64,000 nt of DNA from CAZYSK01 sp964649415 (GCA_964649415.1 CAZYSK010000017.1:26666-90665), one strand, 5' to 3'. Numbered from the stretch's first letter, positions 33,614 to 42,668 are shown. Numbers and translations: made by a program. Notes: generated by a model from the sequence alone, not told the origin.

Positions 33614-34765
33614 TCACCACGCCATTGCATCCAGGACGAACTCAAGAGGACCCAGCTTGCTCCCGATCTCGACGTACGTTTTCTCCCCTCGGAGGAACTC
33701 ACAGACTGCACGCCACGTCCTGCCGCCTGTTCTGAGGGCGCGCACGAGTAACCACGGGCACAGGTAGAACAGGCGCATGAAAGCTTTGGCTCTCTGAATC
33801 TCCGGCATCAACTCACGATCCACAAGCGCCTGATACCTTCCCAGGCCGACCCGCTGTGGATCGTCCAGGTAATCCGCCAACACGTCCGCCGCCAGTTGAG
33901 CGCTCCGGATGGCGTAGTAGATGCCCTCGCCGTCCAACGGATCTAGCAAACCGGCCGCATCGCCCACCAGCAATACCTGGTCACGTTGGATCCGGGCATC
34001 CTTCCGCCGGACCGGCAGCCGATGGCCTCTCTTGGTCACGACGTGGTACTGTCTCGCGGACCTGCGCCATCTCTCCGTGAATTGCCTGTAGTAAGCCTTC
34101 AGTTCCCTGGCGTGTGCCAGCGCAGCCCCAGCACCGATGGAGAGATGATCCGCCTTGGGAAAGACCCACCCGTAGCCACTCCGCATGCTGCCCAGGTCCA
34201 CGTGCACCACGTGCTTCCATTGCTCAAGGTCACGTGGGTGCACCTCGACCTCGCTTTCGATAGCGATGGCGATGAATGCGTCGCCCATCAGGCCGATGGA
34301 TTTCGCCACGACGCCGAAGGCCCCGTCGGCGCCCACAACCGCCCGGCCGCAATACGTCCCGCCGCTGCTGCGAACCGCCACCCCGTCCGCGCAGAACTGC
34401 ACGTCCGCCACTCTCACCCCCTCGTGGACTGCGCACCCTGAGCCTATCGCGTGCCGCAGCAAGAAGTGGTCGAACCTCTCCCTGCTCACGGTGTATGCGA
34501 GGGGACGATCGAAGCAATGGGTGAACGGTTCTTCCATGCAATAGGTAATCCATCCACCGTATATCGTGTTTTCAACGACGGGACTGACGTCAACGTCCAG
34601 GGCGTTCACAGCACGGACGTTGAGAGCGCCTCCGCAAGGCTTGTAGCGAGGAAACGCCTGCTTCTCCAGGATGAGGACCTGGATTCCCCGTTTGCTGAGT
34701 CTGTATCCCAAAGTGGACCCGGCAGGCCCAGCTCCAACGATGATGACGTCCCAGTCCACTGACAT
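33614..34765 (-). CDS. Geranylgeranyl reductase family flavoprotein
   Basis: A 383-aa FAD-dependent oxidoreductase of the geranylgeranyl reductase / ChlP group. VIIVGAGPAGSTLGYRLSKRG binds FAD. FPRYKPCGGALNVRAV contains the family PCGG cysteine. The GDAAGLLDPLDGEGIYYAIRS block (split over one residue here) is the second FAD contact. Members saturate polyprenyl chains of lipids, quinones or chlorophylls. A role in membrane isoprenoids is likely but unproven. It lies on the same strand as, but not clearly co-transcribed with, the kinase gene upstream. Confidence 0.82.
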   Translation of the reverse strand: MSVDWDVIIVGAGPAGSTLGYRLSKRGIQVLILEKQAFPRYKPCGGALNVRAVNALDVDVSPVVENTIYGGWITYCMEEPFTHCFDRPLAYTVSRERFDHFLLRHAIGSGCAVHEGVRVADVQFCADGVAVRSSGGTYCGRAVVGADGAFGVVAKSIGLMGDAFIAIAIESEVEVHPRDLEQWKHVVHVDLGSMRSGYGWVFPKADHLSIGAGAALAHARELKAYYRQFTERWRRSARQYHVVTKRGHRLPVRRKDARIQRDQVLLVGDAAGLLDPLDGEGIYYAIRSAQLAADVLADYLDDPQRVGLGRYQALVDRELMPEIQRAKAFMRLFYLCPWLLVRALRTGGRTWRAVCEFLRGEKTYVEIGSKLGPLEFVLDAMAW

Positions 34766-34802
34766 CGGCTAAGTTACCTGAGGCGTGAACTCCGACCCTG
34801 CT

Positions 34803-34853
34803 TGGGCAGGCACAAGATCTGCTGCTTGGGCAGGCACAAGACCTGCCCCTACG
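34803..34853. repeat. Two adjacent family E palindromes
   Basis: TTGGGCAGGCACAAGA occurs twice in tandem (34802 and 34826). The second copy completes the palindrome with CCTGCCCCTACG. It is intergenic, between the ATP-cone kinase and the reductase gene. Confidence 0.7.
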
Positions 34854-34872
34854 TATTCTGTCGCTGTGCCGG

Positions 34873-36213
34873 TCAGTACTCGTAGCAACTGCCGCCGATG
34901 AACTCCCGCAGGAGCGAACCGGGGGGGATGGCTGACTCGTCCTCGACCGGCGTGACGGCCTTCAGGAGGTTGTAGACGCGCTCAGCACGGGTGAAGGCGT
35001 CCGCACGCAGCGGGTCGTCTTTGTACGCCTCGGCCCAGCGTTCGAAATGCTGGAACAGTCTGGCTCGCATGACGGGCAGCTCATACGGCAGGCTGCTGTT
35101 GACGATGTAGTCGGTCGTGTTGACGTAGGGGATGATGCTGCGGAGTTCGCTGGAGCGGACGTAATGCCAGTGCTCCAGCGTCCGCTGCGGATCGTAGGCG
35201 CGGTAGGCCGCGTCCCGCACCATGCGCCGCATCAGCCGCAGGTCCGTCCAGCGCACGAATGCGCCGTCGGGGCCTTTCATCTGCAACAGGGGCTCGATGT
35301 ACAGCTTGAACTTCTGGCTGTGCTCAATGGAGCACGTCATGTCGGCGTATAGACCGTGCAGGCTGTCAATGAGTATGATATCACCCGGCCCGATCCGCAT
35401 GGGCGTGTGATCCTCGTGTCGCTTGCCCGTCTTGAAGTCGTAGAACGGAATCCGCACTTCCTCGCCAGCGACCAAACGGGCCAGATGCTCGTTGATGAGT
35501 TCCAGGTCCAGGGCCTGTGGCGTCTCGAAGTCGTAATCGCCGAACTCGTCCTTGGGATGAAGTTCCAGGTCGAAGAAGTAGTTATCCACGGTGAGCGGGA
35601 CCAAACTGAGGCCCATGTGCTTCAACATGTGGTTAAGCTTTGTGGTCGTGGTCGTCTTGCCAGAAGAGGACGGGCCGGCGACGATGACGACTCTCACCAC
35701 ATCGCGGCGCTCCCGGATGATCTCTGACGCGGTCGTGATGTCCTCATTGTACGCCCGCTCGGTCTCCCGCACGATGTCCGGAAACTCCCCGCGGGCGATA
35801 CGTGCGTTCAGCCGCTCGACCGTGTGCAGGTCGTGGTCCACGGCCCAGTTCAGCACTTCCCAGATCTTGTGCCAGGGGATGCTCTCAGAGGGATGGACGG
35901 AGCGCTTGGCGCGCTCTCGCCGTCGTCGGGCACGCTCGTCGCGGTAGAGGATGTAGGCCTTCGCCGTCCTGGCGTGGCCGTTCTCAATCAGCACCTTCTC
36001 AACGATATCCTGGATCTCCTCGATGGTCGGGACGTGTCCGGCGGGCGCGGCCTCCTCCAACATGGCCACGGCCTGATCGGCCAAGCCTTCCGCGACGGCC
36101 CGATCGCGTCCACCCACAGCCACCGCTGCCCGATAAACAGCGTTGGTGATACGTTCCTTGTTGAAGGGGACAGTCGCACCGGTGCGTTTGACCACGTGCG
36201 TGATCTTCGCCAT
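34873..36213 (-). CDS. ATP-cone plus uridine-kinase-like P-loop protein
   Basis: A 446-aa protein. Residues 1-90 form an ATP-cone (VVKRTGATVPFNKERITNAVYRA, split by one residue), the nucleotide-sensing domain best known from ribonucleotide reductases and NrdR. The rest is a uridine-kinase-like domain with Walker A VAGPSSSGKTTTTTKL near residue 180 and a DSLHGLY segment. Similar proteins are annotated as nucleoside kinases; the substrate is untested. It starts after GAAGGAGG, 24 bp past the aminotransferase stop. It is thus last in the ECF-transporter operon. Confidence 0.85.
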   Translation of the reverse strand: MAKITHVVKRTGATVPFNKERITNAVYRAAVAVGGRDRAVAEGLADQAVAMLEEAAPAGHVPTIEEIQDIVEKVLIENGHARTAKAYILYRDERARRRRERAKRSVHPSESIPWHKIWEVLNWAVDHDLHTVERLNARIARGEFPDIVRETERAYNEDITTASEIIRERRDVVRVVIVAGPSSSGKTTTTTKLNHMLKHMGLSLVPLTVDNYFFDLELHPKDEFGDYDFETPQALDLELINEHLARLVAGEEVRIPFYDFKTGKRHEDHTPMRIGPGDIILIDSLHGLYADMTCSIEHSQKFKLYIEPLLQMKGPDGAFVRWTDLRLMRRMVRDAAYRAYDPQRTLEHWHYVRSSELRSIIPYVNTTDYIVNSSLPYELPVMRARLFQHFERWAEAYKDDPLRADAFTRAERVYNLLKAVTPVEDESAIPPGSLLREFIGGSCYEY

Positions 36214-36236
36214 GTTGTTCCTCCTTCACCAGTATA

Positions 36237-37544
36237 TCAGCCCGATTCAGCCAGCACCGCGTCGCAGAATATCTCCAGCCCCTCGTCGACCTGCTCGCGC
36301 GTGATGGTCAACGGAGGAATAAGACGGATCGTCTGGGTCCAGTGCCCGCAGGGGTAGAGCAGCAGCCCATCCTCAAGCGCCCGCTCCAAAACACGTCGGA
36401 CAGCGCCCGTGTTGGGCTCTTTGTCTGTCCCGGGCTTGATGAACTCCACGGCGACCATCAGGCCCACGCCCCGCACGTCCCCGACGATGGGCGACTCGGC
36501 CTGCAGCTCGCCGAGCGTCTCCAGCAGGTGCGCGCCCTGGACACGCGCGTTCTCCCGCAGGTTCTCGTCGCGGATCACGTCGAGCGTGGCGAGCGCCGCG
36601 GCACAGGAAATGGGACTGCCACCGTAGGTCGTCCCGTGTGACGCAGCTCCCCACTGGCGCATGATCTCCTGCCGCGTCCCGGTCGCGCCCAGGGGAAAGC
36701 CGTTGGCGATGCTCTTGGCCAGACACACAATGTCTGGTTCCACACCGAGGGCCTGGGCCGCGAACCACTCGCCGGTGCGGCCAAAGCCGGACTGCACCTC
36801 GTCTAGGATGAGGAGAATGCCGTGTTGGTCGCATATCTCGCGCAGCGCAGCCAGCCAGCTCCGGGGCGGTATGACGTACCCCCCCTCGCCCTGGATGGGT
36901 TCTGCCAGAATGGCTGCTACGTCTTCAGGCGCGATCACGTGCTCGAACAGCCGCTCGATGTCCTCCAGCGCCTCCTCTGCACACGCATCCAGGCTGGCGG
37001 CTGACGAGCGATACGGGTAGGGGAAACGAGCGAAGTGCACGTCGGGCAGGAACGGCCCATGACCGGTGCGGTACCTCACCTTGGACGTGGTGACGGTCGC
37101 GGCTCCCATCGTGCGTCCGTGGAAGCTGCCCAGGAAAGCGATGATTCCGCGCCGGCCCGTCGCGTAGCGGGCCAGCTTGAGCGCCCCTTCGACCGCCTCG
37201 GAGCCGCTGTTTCCGAAGAAGAACATGTCAGCACCACCGGGCGTGATCTTCCCCAGCTCCCAGGCCAGCCGCAGCACCGGTTCGTGGGCGATCACACCGA
37301 CGGGAGCGTGGACCATGCGCGCCATCTCCTCGCGGGCCGCGGCCACGACGCGCGGGTGGTTGTGCCCGGCATTGCAAGCACCAAAGCCGGCCAAGAAGTC
37401 CAAATAGCGCCGCCCATCATGCCCGTAGACATAGACCCCTTCGGCTCGGTCCGCCGGCAAGTTGGGCCAATCCTGCGCCAGGCATGGGGCCAGCAGTTCG
37501 TCCAGATGTGTGAGCAGTTCTTCAAACGATGGATGTTCTTTCAC
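36237..37544 (-). CDS. Class III PLP-dependent aminotransferase
   Basis: A 435-aa fold-type I aminotransferase of the acetylornithine / 4-aminobutyrate group. GNSGSEAVEGALKLAR binds PLP phosphate, LILDEVQSGFGRTG holds the Asp contacting the pyridine nitrogen, and CLAKSIANGFPLGA carries the Schiff-base Lys. Translation most likely starts at GTG 37544 with GGAGG 8 bp upstream; a TTG at 37559 overlaps that site. It follows the EcfT gene by 29 bp. Its substrate may be related to what the transporter imports, which is speculation. Confidence 0.88.
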   Translation of the reverse strand: MKEHPSFEELLTHLDELLAPCLAQDWPNLPADRAEGVYVYGHDGRRYLDFLAGFGACNAGHNHPRVVAAAREEMARMVHAPVGVIAHEPVLRLAWELGKITPGGADMFFFGNSGSEAVEGALKLARYATGRRGIIAFLGSFHGRTMGAATVTTSKVRYRTGHGPFLPDVHFARFPYPYRSSAASLDACAEEALEDIERLFEHVIAPEDVAAILAEPIQGEGGYVIPPRSWLAALREICDQHGILLILDEVQSGFGRTGEWFAAQALGVEPDIVCLAKSIANGFPLGATGTRQEIMRQWGAASHGTTYGGSPISCAAALATLDVIRDENLRENARVQGAHLLETLGELQAESPIVGDVRGVGLMVAVEFIKPGTDKEPNTGAVRRVLERALEDGLLLYPCGHWTQTIRLIPPLTITREQVDEGLEIFCDAVLAESG

Positions 37545-37573
37545 GGTGGGATCCTCCAATAGTGGGTTTCAGG

Positions 37574-38383
37574 CTAGCGTGTGAACTTCAGCACCGTGCA
37601 CAGCACGAAAACGGCCAGGATGAATGCCAACCAGACGTAGTCGGCAGGACGGGTGGTGAGCGTCTCGATCTCGGTGGGTTTAACAGGCGCGCCGAAGCCC
37701 TTCGTCTCCATCGCGATCTGAAAATCGTTGGCCTTGCGGAAGAGCAGCAGGATCAGCGGGGTGATGATGGGGACATAGGCCTTGAACGCGCGCTTGACGA
37801 AGTTCATTGAGTCAATGTCGAACGCCCGCAGCTTCTGCGCGTCGACAATCGAGTTCCACATCTCGAAGATCAGCGTGGTGAACGAGAGCGCACTGACGAA
37901 CATGAAGGTGGCGATCTGTGGCACGCGCAGTTTGCCCATCGCCGTGACGATGGCCGAGGTGGGCGTCGTCATCACGAAGAGCGGAAGTGACGAAGTGGCC
38001 ACCAGGATGCGCACGCAGAGCACCAGACCGAACCACGCCCCTTCCTGGGTGATCACGCCCAGGTCGGCCTCCCATAGCCTCAGGTGCCCCAGGACAAGGA
38101 GCGGCGTGTCGCCGCCGCGATACGTCAGACCCTGGATCAGGATCAGAAAGATGAAGGTGCCGGTCAGAATCTTGAGCAACGTCGTGAAACGCCGCAACTC
38201 GATGCGGGCCGTGGCCCACAGCACCGCCGAGAGCCCCATCCAGATGAGCAGGATCGGCATGTCGGTGTCCTTGATCGGGTACATGATCAGCACCAGCGTC
38301 AGCGCCACATACGCCAGCTTGACCAGCGGGTGCAGCCGGTGGATGGGCGTGTCCAGATGTGTGTAGCGAAATATGGGCTGCAT
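37574..38383 (-). CDS. ECF transporter transmembrane component EcfT
   Basis: A 269-aa polytopic protein of the CbiQ/EcfT family that couples the S-component to the ATPases. Helices include LVKLAYVALTLVLIMYPI and FIFLILIQGL. The coupling motifs lie in the cytoplasmic region MNFVKRAFKAYVPIITPLI, with ARG/AKA-like Ala-Arg-Gly positions replaced. The ATG immediately abuts the stop of the ATPase gene, so translation is coupled. Confidence 0.85.
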   Translation of the reverse strand: MQPIFRYTHLDTPIHRLHPLVKLAYVALTLVLIMYPIKDTDMPILLIWMGLSAVLWATARIELRRFTTLLKILTGTFIFLILIQGLTYRGGDTPLLVLGHLRLWEADLGVITQEGAWFGLVLCVRILVATSSLPLFVMTTPTSAIVTAMGKLRVPQIATFMFVSALSFTTLIFEMWNSIVDAQKLRAFDIDSMNFVKRAFKAYVPIITPLILLLFRKANDFQIAMETKGFGAPVKPTEIETLTTRPADYVWLAFILAVFVLCTVLKFTR

Positions 38384-40144
38384 CTATGCCACCTCCCCCG
38401 TGCGATGGGGTACAAGCACCCGGTAGAGATCCTCCAGTGTCATCACGCGGGACGGCACGCCCAGCGGGGCCAGGACGCCTGCCAGTTGGGCGGCCACCGG
38501 CGGCACAACGAAGCTCTTCCGGAGCGCCTCCACCTGGGTGAAGACATCCGCCGTGGGGCCGTCCAGGAGCACCTGGCCCTCGAACAGGACGATCAACCGG
38601 TGCGCGTAGCGGGCGATCAGGTCCACGTCGTGGGTAATCATCAACACGGTGCCCTGTTTCTCCTCGTGGAAGCGCTTGGCCAGCTCGGCCAACTGATATC
38701 GTCCCCGATGATCCTGGGCCGTGGTTGGCTCGTCCATGATCAACACGTCGGGACCGAGCGCCATCGTAGCCGCGACGGTCAACTTGCGCCGGTCACCGAA
38801 GGAAAGGCGAAACGGGAACAGCTCAGCCTCCTCGCTCAGCCCCACCAGTTCCAGCATCTCCTCCACGCGTTGCTCGATTTCGTCAGGAGGCACGCCCACG
38901 TTGCGCAACCCGAAACGGATCTCCTCGTGACAATAGGTGGTGAACAACTGGTAGTCGGGGTTCTGTAGGACCAACCCGACGCGGCGCGCGATCTCGCCGA
39001 CCGAGAGCTTGTTGATGCTCTCACCTCTGAACAGCACCTGTCCAGCCTTCGGTCGCAGGAGACCGACAAAGCTCTTGACCAGCGTGCTCTTCCCCGACCC
39101 GTTCTGGCCGACGATGCCCACGAACTCGCCCTGGCGAACGCGCACGTTTACGTCCCGCAGCGCCACAACGGGCGGCGGGCCAGGGTATTGCACGGTCAGA
39201 TCGCGCGCTTCCAAGATGAACGATGAGTCCGCCGTGACAGGTTGCGGCGCGGGAAGCGCGTCCGGGCGCACAGTCAGCCTTCCCGCCTCCACCGCCTGCC
39301 GGGCTTGCTGGGCAACCTCCGCCAGGCTGAGCGTGACAGGCCCATTCCCCAGGGGGCCCTCTTCACGCCCGAACAACGCCGACTGTGTGAGAATCAGCGC
39401 TGGCGGCTTGACGCCGCTCTCTTCCAAGCGCTCGGTCTGCGGGAAGACGCCCTCAGGGGAGCCCTGGAGGGCGGTCTCGCCTCGCTCTAGCACGAGCACC
39501 TGATCGGCCAGGCCCAGGATTTCCTCGGTCTCGTGCGTCGTCATGACAATGGTCAAGTCGCCCTGCTGCTTCAGGCGTTCGATGGCCTCTACAACCTCCC
39601 ATCGGCCCAGTGGGTCAAGCTGAGAGGTAGGCTCGTCAAGGACCAGTACCTGTGGGCGCATCGTGAGCACGGCCGCAAGCGCCGCGCGTTGCTTCTGCCC
39701 GCCGGACAGATCGCGCGGATTATGTTCTTCCAGTCCCTCAAGCCGGACCAGGGACAAGGCCGCCTGTGCACGCCGCAGAATCTCGTCCCGGGGCACCCCC
39801 AGATTGGCTGGACCGAAAGCCAATTCTGACTTCAGGGTGGGCATGAACAATTGCACCTCGGGATCTTGCATGAGCACACCGCAGCGCTGGGACGTGACGT
39901 ACAGCGGCTCGTCCCATGGATCGAGGCCGGCCACAGACACATGGCCCCGGCGGCGGCCCCCGTAGATGTGAGGCACGATTCCGCTTAGCAGGTAGCAGAG
40001 GGTGGACTTGCCCGCACCGTTAGCCCCCAGGACGACGACAAACTCGCCCCTGTGTGCCGTGAGGTTCAGGTTGCGGAGAGCGACGACATCCCCTTCGTAG
40101 ATAAAGGTGACGTCCTGTAGTGAGATTACTATGTCATCGGTCAC
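38384..40144 (-). CDS. ECF transporter fused double ATPase
   Basis: A 586-aa protein with two ABC ATPase domains in one chain. The first (about 1-270) has Walker A GANGAGKST, signature LSGGQKQR and Walker B LVLDEPTS. The second (about 315-570) has GQNGSGKST, a degenerate signature (LSFGDRRK) and LIMDEPTT. This fused EcfA-EcfA' arrangement is known from YkoD-type vitamin transporters. Translation starts at GTG 40144 after GAGGAG. It sits between the S- and T-component genes. Confidence 0.92.
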   Translation of the reverse strand: MTDDIVISLQDVTFIYEGDVVALRNLNLTAHRGEFVVVLGANGAGKSTLCYLLSGIVPHIYGGRRRGHVSVAGLDPWDEPLYVTSQRCGVLMQDPEVQLFMPTLKSELAFGPANLGVPRDEILRRAQAALSLVRLEGLEEHNPRDLSGGQKQRAALAAVLTMRPQVLVLDEPTSQLDPLGRWEVVEAIERLKQQGDLTIVMTTHETEEILGLADQVLVLERGETALQGSPEGVFPQTERLEESGVKPPALILTQSALFGREEGPLGNGPVTLSLAEVAQQARQAVEAGRLTVRPDALPAPQPVTADSSFILEARDLTVQYPGPPPVVALRDVNVRVRQGEFVGIVGQNGSGKSTLVKSFVGLLRPKAGQVLFRGESINKLSVGEIARRVGLVLQNPDYQLFTTYCHEEIRFGLRNVGVPPDEIEQRVEEMLELVGLSEEAELFPFRLSFGDRRKLTVAATMALGPDVLIMDEPTTAQDHRGRYQLAELAKRFHEEKQGTVLMITHDVDLIARYAHRLIVLFEGQVLLDGPTADVFTQVEALRKSFVVPPVAAQLAGVLAPLGVPSRVMTLEDLYRVLVPHRTGEVA

Positions 40145-40274
40145 GCGTGATACTCCTCGCTAGAAGAGGCAATACAGAAACCCCAGATGGGAGAAACACA
40201 CGATGGATTTCTGTATCACCGGAACCGAAATGGAAGGCCGGGGGCCCATGGGAAGGAGGACCTCAACTCGCCAA

Positions 40275-41096
40275 CTACCAGATCGAACCCTCGATCTTCG
40301 GCAGCCCGCTGCGCTCCAGTGCCTCGACGATGGGAATGGTGATCACGGCGGTGATGGCCGAGAGCGCTGGAACCCACCAGGAGTAGCCGACGTGGGTGGC
40401 GACACCCAACTCGGCAGAGAAGTTGAAGAGGTACCAGTAGGGCCGGGTCCAGGGCAGCCACCAGATGAACGTGGCGGCCAAGATGGCCAGGAAGATACCG
40501 CCGTAGCGCTCAGCGCGGTTCTTCGAGACGACCCACTTCGGTATCAGCCGAGTGCCCAAGGGCGTAGCAGCGATGATCGTCGAGGGGACCCAGTAGATAG
40601 CGGCCATGATGAAGTAAAGCGGCTCAGGCACCTTGCCGAACCCGCCTGCTTCACCCGGGATGTAGAAGGGCACCAGCCAGCCCACGATACCCACGACGAT
40701 GAACAAGGGGACGGTGACCTTCCAGAGCTTGTCGTCCTTGATCATGAGGGCCGTCAATGTGGCAGGTATGGCCGCGTTAAGGAAGATGTCTACTACCTGC
40801 AGCGGATAGGCGGCAGGCGCGATGAACATACCAATCACCCCACCGACGATGGCTGCGACGATTCCACCCCACGGCCCCAGCAGAAGCGGAGCGATGGCGC
40901 AGAAGGGCGTGGTCAATGGGACATACCCGCCACCCCCAACGTAGGGGAAGATCGGGACGAAGCCCAGCACGCCGCACAGCGCCCCATAGAGCGTCACCCA
41001 GGCGATGGATGCCCCCCCAATTCGCCCCGTACCTCCGGCGCTGACTTTCTCAGTCGATGCGGATTGTTCCAATCCGCCAGTCGTTTTCTCTTCCAT
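40275..41096 (-). CDS. ECF transporter S-component (substrate unknown)
   Basis: A 273-aa membrane protein with about six helices that binds the imported micronutrient. ASIAWVTLYGALCGVLGFVP and the Gly/Ala-rich GGIVAAIVGGVIGMF fit S-components. The length exceeds the usual 180-220 because of an N-terminal extension of about 28 residues, part of which (GGLEQSA) is encoded by a palindromic repeat of family B. The substrate cannot be read: no riboswitch of known type is visible in the 160-bp leader. GGAGG precedes the ATG. Confidence 0.82.
   Translation of the reverse strand: MEEKTTGGLEQSASTEKVSAGGTGRIGGASIAWVTLYGALCGVLGFVPIFPYVGGGGYVPLTTPFCAIAPLLLGPWGGIVAAIVGGVIGMFIAPAAYPLQVVDIFLNAAIPATLTALMIKDDKLWKVTVPLFIVVGIVGWLVPFYIPGEAGGFGKVPEPLYFIMAAIYWVPSTIIAATPLGTRLIPKWVVSKNRAERYGGIFLAILAATFIWWLPWTRPYWYLFNFSAELGVATHVGYSWWVPALSAITAVITIPIVEALERSGLPKIEGSIW
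41059..41077. repeat. Family B palindrome in the ECF S-component gene
   Basis: GCGGATTG-TTC-CAATCCGC, an 8-bp stem with a 3-nt loop, in frame near the start codon of the S-component gene. Other copies lie at 48841-48877 and 48969-48988. Confidence 0.75.
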
Positions 41097-41256
41097 AGTG
41101 GTTATTCCTCCTTCTTATCTATCTGGTATGTATTGTCTACTGTGTTGTTCGGTGACCTTATCAAACGCGAGCGCCTCCTTCCCAGAGCCCCGCGTGCCTT
41201 CCCGAGTGTATGCAGCCTCGATGAGCCAGATAGTTCCAGGCGCGACCGGCGCGCGA

Positions 41257-42552
41257 TCAAACTGCGCGAGGAATGGTGCTCGAGCCCATCGGGAAAACGG
41301 CCACGCGCGCCTGCGGGCCATATTCCTCCAACAGCGCGTCCACGCCAGCCTGTAGGGAGGCGTGCCGATGCAGCCCCATCGCCTCCAGTTCCGCGTCTTG
41401 GATGCCTTCCGTGACCACGTGCAGTCTCTTCTCAGCCTTGATCCGTGCCAGGCAGTACCCCAGCACGCTGAACGTCACTTTGCCGTTGCGGCGCACGACA
41501 TCGCGTAGATAATCATCAGGCCGTTTCGCCCGGTCGGCCATCAACTGGTAGAGTTCCTCACCCCCGACGCCTTCCGGACACGCGGCGACCAGGAGTATGC
41601 TGCCTCCTTGACGCACAACCGCGTCAGCGTATTCGGCAGCCCGGACCGCCTGGTAGAGGTTGATCTCGTACGGGTAGCCGGAGGTGACGACGATGTCCAA
41701 ATCGCCTGGACACGCCACCTCGTACACCTCCCGCGCCAGCGCGAGCCCTTCCCGGAACACCCGGCTTGACGTCCCGGCGAACACCCCTGCAATCCGCTCG
41801 TCCTGGCACAGCACGACGTCAACGATCAGATCCAGCTTCACCATCTCCGCTGCCTCTTCGATGTCCTGACGGCAGGGCACGTCCACGCGGCCAGGCTGGC
41901 GGAATCCCACACTCACCAGGCTGTGGTTGGCATTGACGGTGTCGAGCGACGCCACGCCGGGGAGGATCAGCTTGCCGTCGCCGGAGTAGCCAGCGTATGG
42001 GCTAGGGCCAATGTGGCCGATGCCAATACAGCGGTCCACCTCGGTGACGAGACGGTTGACCCACACCGGGGTTCCCCAGCCGGTCAGCCCCACGTAGACC
42101 TGGTTCTCTTCATCGGTGCACTCGTGTTGCTCGATGCGGAAGTGTCCGTAGACATCGTCTCCGACCTTACGCCGCACCTCATCCTCGGTGCTCAAGCGAT
42201 GTGTGCCGTGCGCGACCAGGATCGTCACGTCCTCATCTCGGACGCCACCGGCCCGCAACGCGTCCAGCACGGGCGGCAGGATCAGGGCAGCCGGCGTGGA
42301 ACGCGTGTGGTCGTCCACCAGGATGAGCACTTTCTCGTTGGGCGCCACGATATCCGAGAGGGGAGGCGTGTCGAGGGGGTGCGCCAGCGCGCCCACGATC
42401 TCGGCGACCGGGTCGGTACAAGCGGCCACAGATTGTGGCGAATAGACACCCACCAGGTTGTCCTCGGGTATGCAGCAAGTGACGGTATCGCCACCATAGG
42501 GCAGGCGGACTGTACCAATCTGTTGAGTTTCTCTGTCCAAGTCGCTCCTCAT
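41257..42552 (-). CDS. Nickel-dependent lactate racemase (LarA) family protein
   Basis: A 431-aa LarA-family 2-hydroxyacid racemase/epimerase. The catalytic histidines lie in VDDHTRSTP and HGTHRLSTEDEVRRK (with the Lys that anchors the pyridinium nickel-pincer cofactor in LarA). GHIGPSPYAGYSGDGKLILPG is also conserved. No larB, larC or larE maturation genes are near. The start is placed at ATG 42552, because the minus-strand promoter at 42606-42634 puts the longer reading frame outside the transcript. The ECF operon follows 160 bp downstream. The substrate is unknown, since the family acts on several hydroxyacids. Confidence 0.85.
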   Translation of the reverse strand: MRSDLDRETQQIGTVRLPYGGDTVTCCIPEDNLVGVYSPQSVAACTDPVAEIVGALAHPLDTPPLSDIVAPNEKVLILVDDHTRSTPAALILPPVLDALRAGGVRDEDVTILVAHGTHRLSTEDEVRRKVGDDVYGHFRIEQHECTDEENQVYVGLTGWGTPVWVNRLVTEVDRCIGIGHIGPSPYAGYSGDGKLILPGVASLDTVNANHSLVSVGFRQPGRVDVPCRQDIEEAAEMVKLDLIVDVVLCQDERIAGVFAGTSSRVFREGLALAREVYEVACPGDLDIVVTSGYPYEINLYQAVRAAEYADAVVRQGGSILLVAACPEGVGGEELYQLMADRAKRPDDYLRDVVRRNGKVTFSVLGYCLARIKAEKRLHVVTEGIQDAELEAMGLHRHASLQAGVDALLEEYGPQARVAVFPMGSSTIPRAV

Positions 42553-42569
42553 CAATGGGGGGTAAGGGG

Positions 42570-42583
42570 GAAACCAGGTTTCT
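42570..42583. repeat. Single arm of family A in the larA-family leader
   Basis: GAAACCAGGTTTCT, one arm of the palindrome seen complete at 24374 and 47834. It lies in the 5' untranslated region of the LarA-family gene. Confidence 0.5.
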
Positions 42584-42605
42584 CCCCGAAGCGTCTGTTG
42601 GCTAG

Positions 42606-42634
42606 AGTATACCTGCAAATGGACGGTCTGTCAA
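42606..42634 (-). promoter_or_regulatory. Consensus promoter of the LarA-family gene
   Basis: On the minus strand TTGACA (42629-42634), exactly 17 bp, then TATACT (42606-42611). The -35 lies in one arm of the palindrome at 42628-42648. Confidence 0.8.
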
Positions 42635-42648
42635 CGAAGTTGACAGAA
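42628..42648. promoter_or_regulatory. Perfect palindrome shared by two divergent promoters (putative operator)
   Basis: TCTGTCAAC, GAA, GTTGACAGA: a perfect 9-bp inverted repeat with a 3-nt centre. Each arm contains the -35 hexamer of one of two divergent promoters. A dimeric regulator bound here would cover both. Confidence 0.65.
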
Positions 42649-42668
42649 ATCTGAAGAGCATGTATAAT
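42640..42668 (+). promoter_or_regulatory. Exact sigma-70 consensus promoter of the small-peptide unit
   Basis: TTGACA at 42640-42645, a 17-bp spacer and TATAAT at 42663-42668. Transcription should start near 42675 and meet the terminator at 42821-42852, giving an RNA of about 175 nt. Confidence 0.85.

Noticed and set aside
41097..41256. TPP or other vitamin riboswitch before the ECF genes
   Set aside because: No CUGAGA/ACCUGAUC-type TPP blocks or other recognised cores in the 160-bp leader.
42553..42618. Longer start for the LarA-family gene
   Set aside because: Part of the extension lies upstream of the predicted transcription start and the rest spans a family A repeat.
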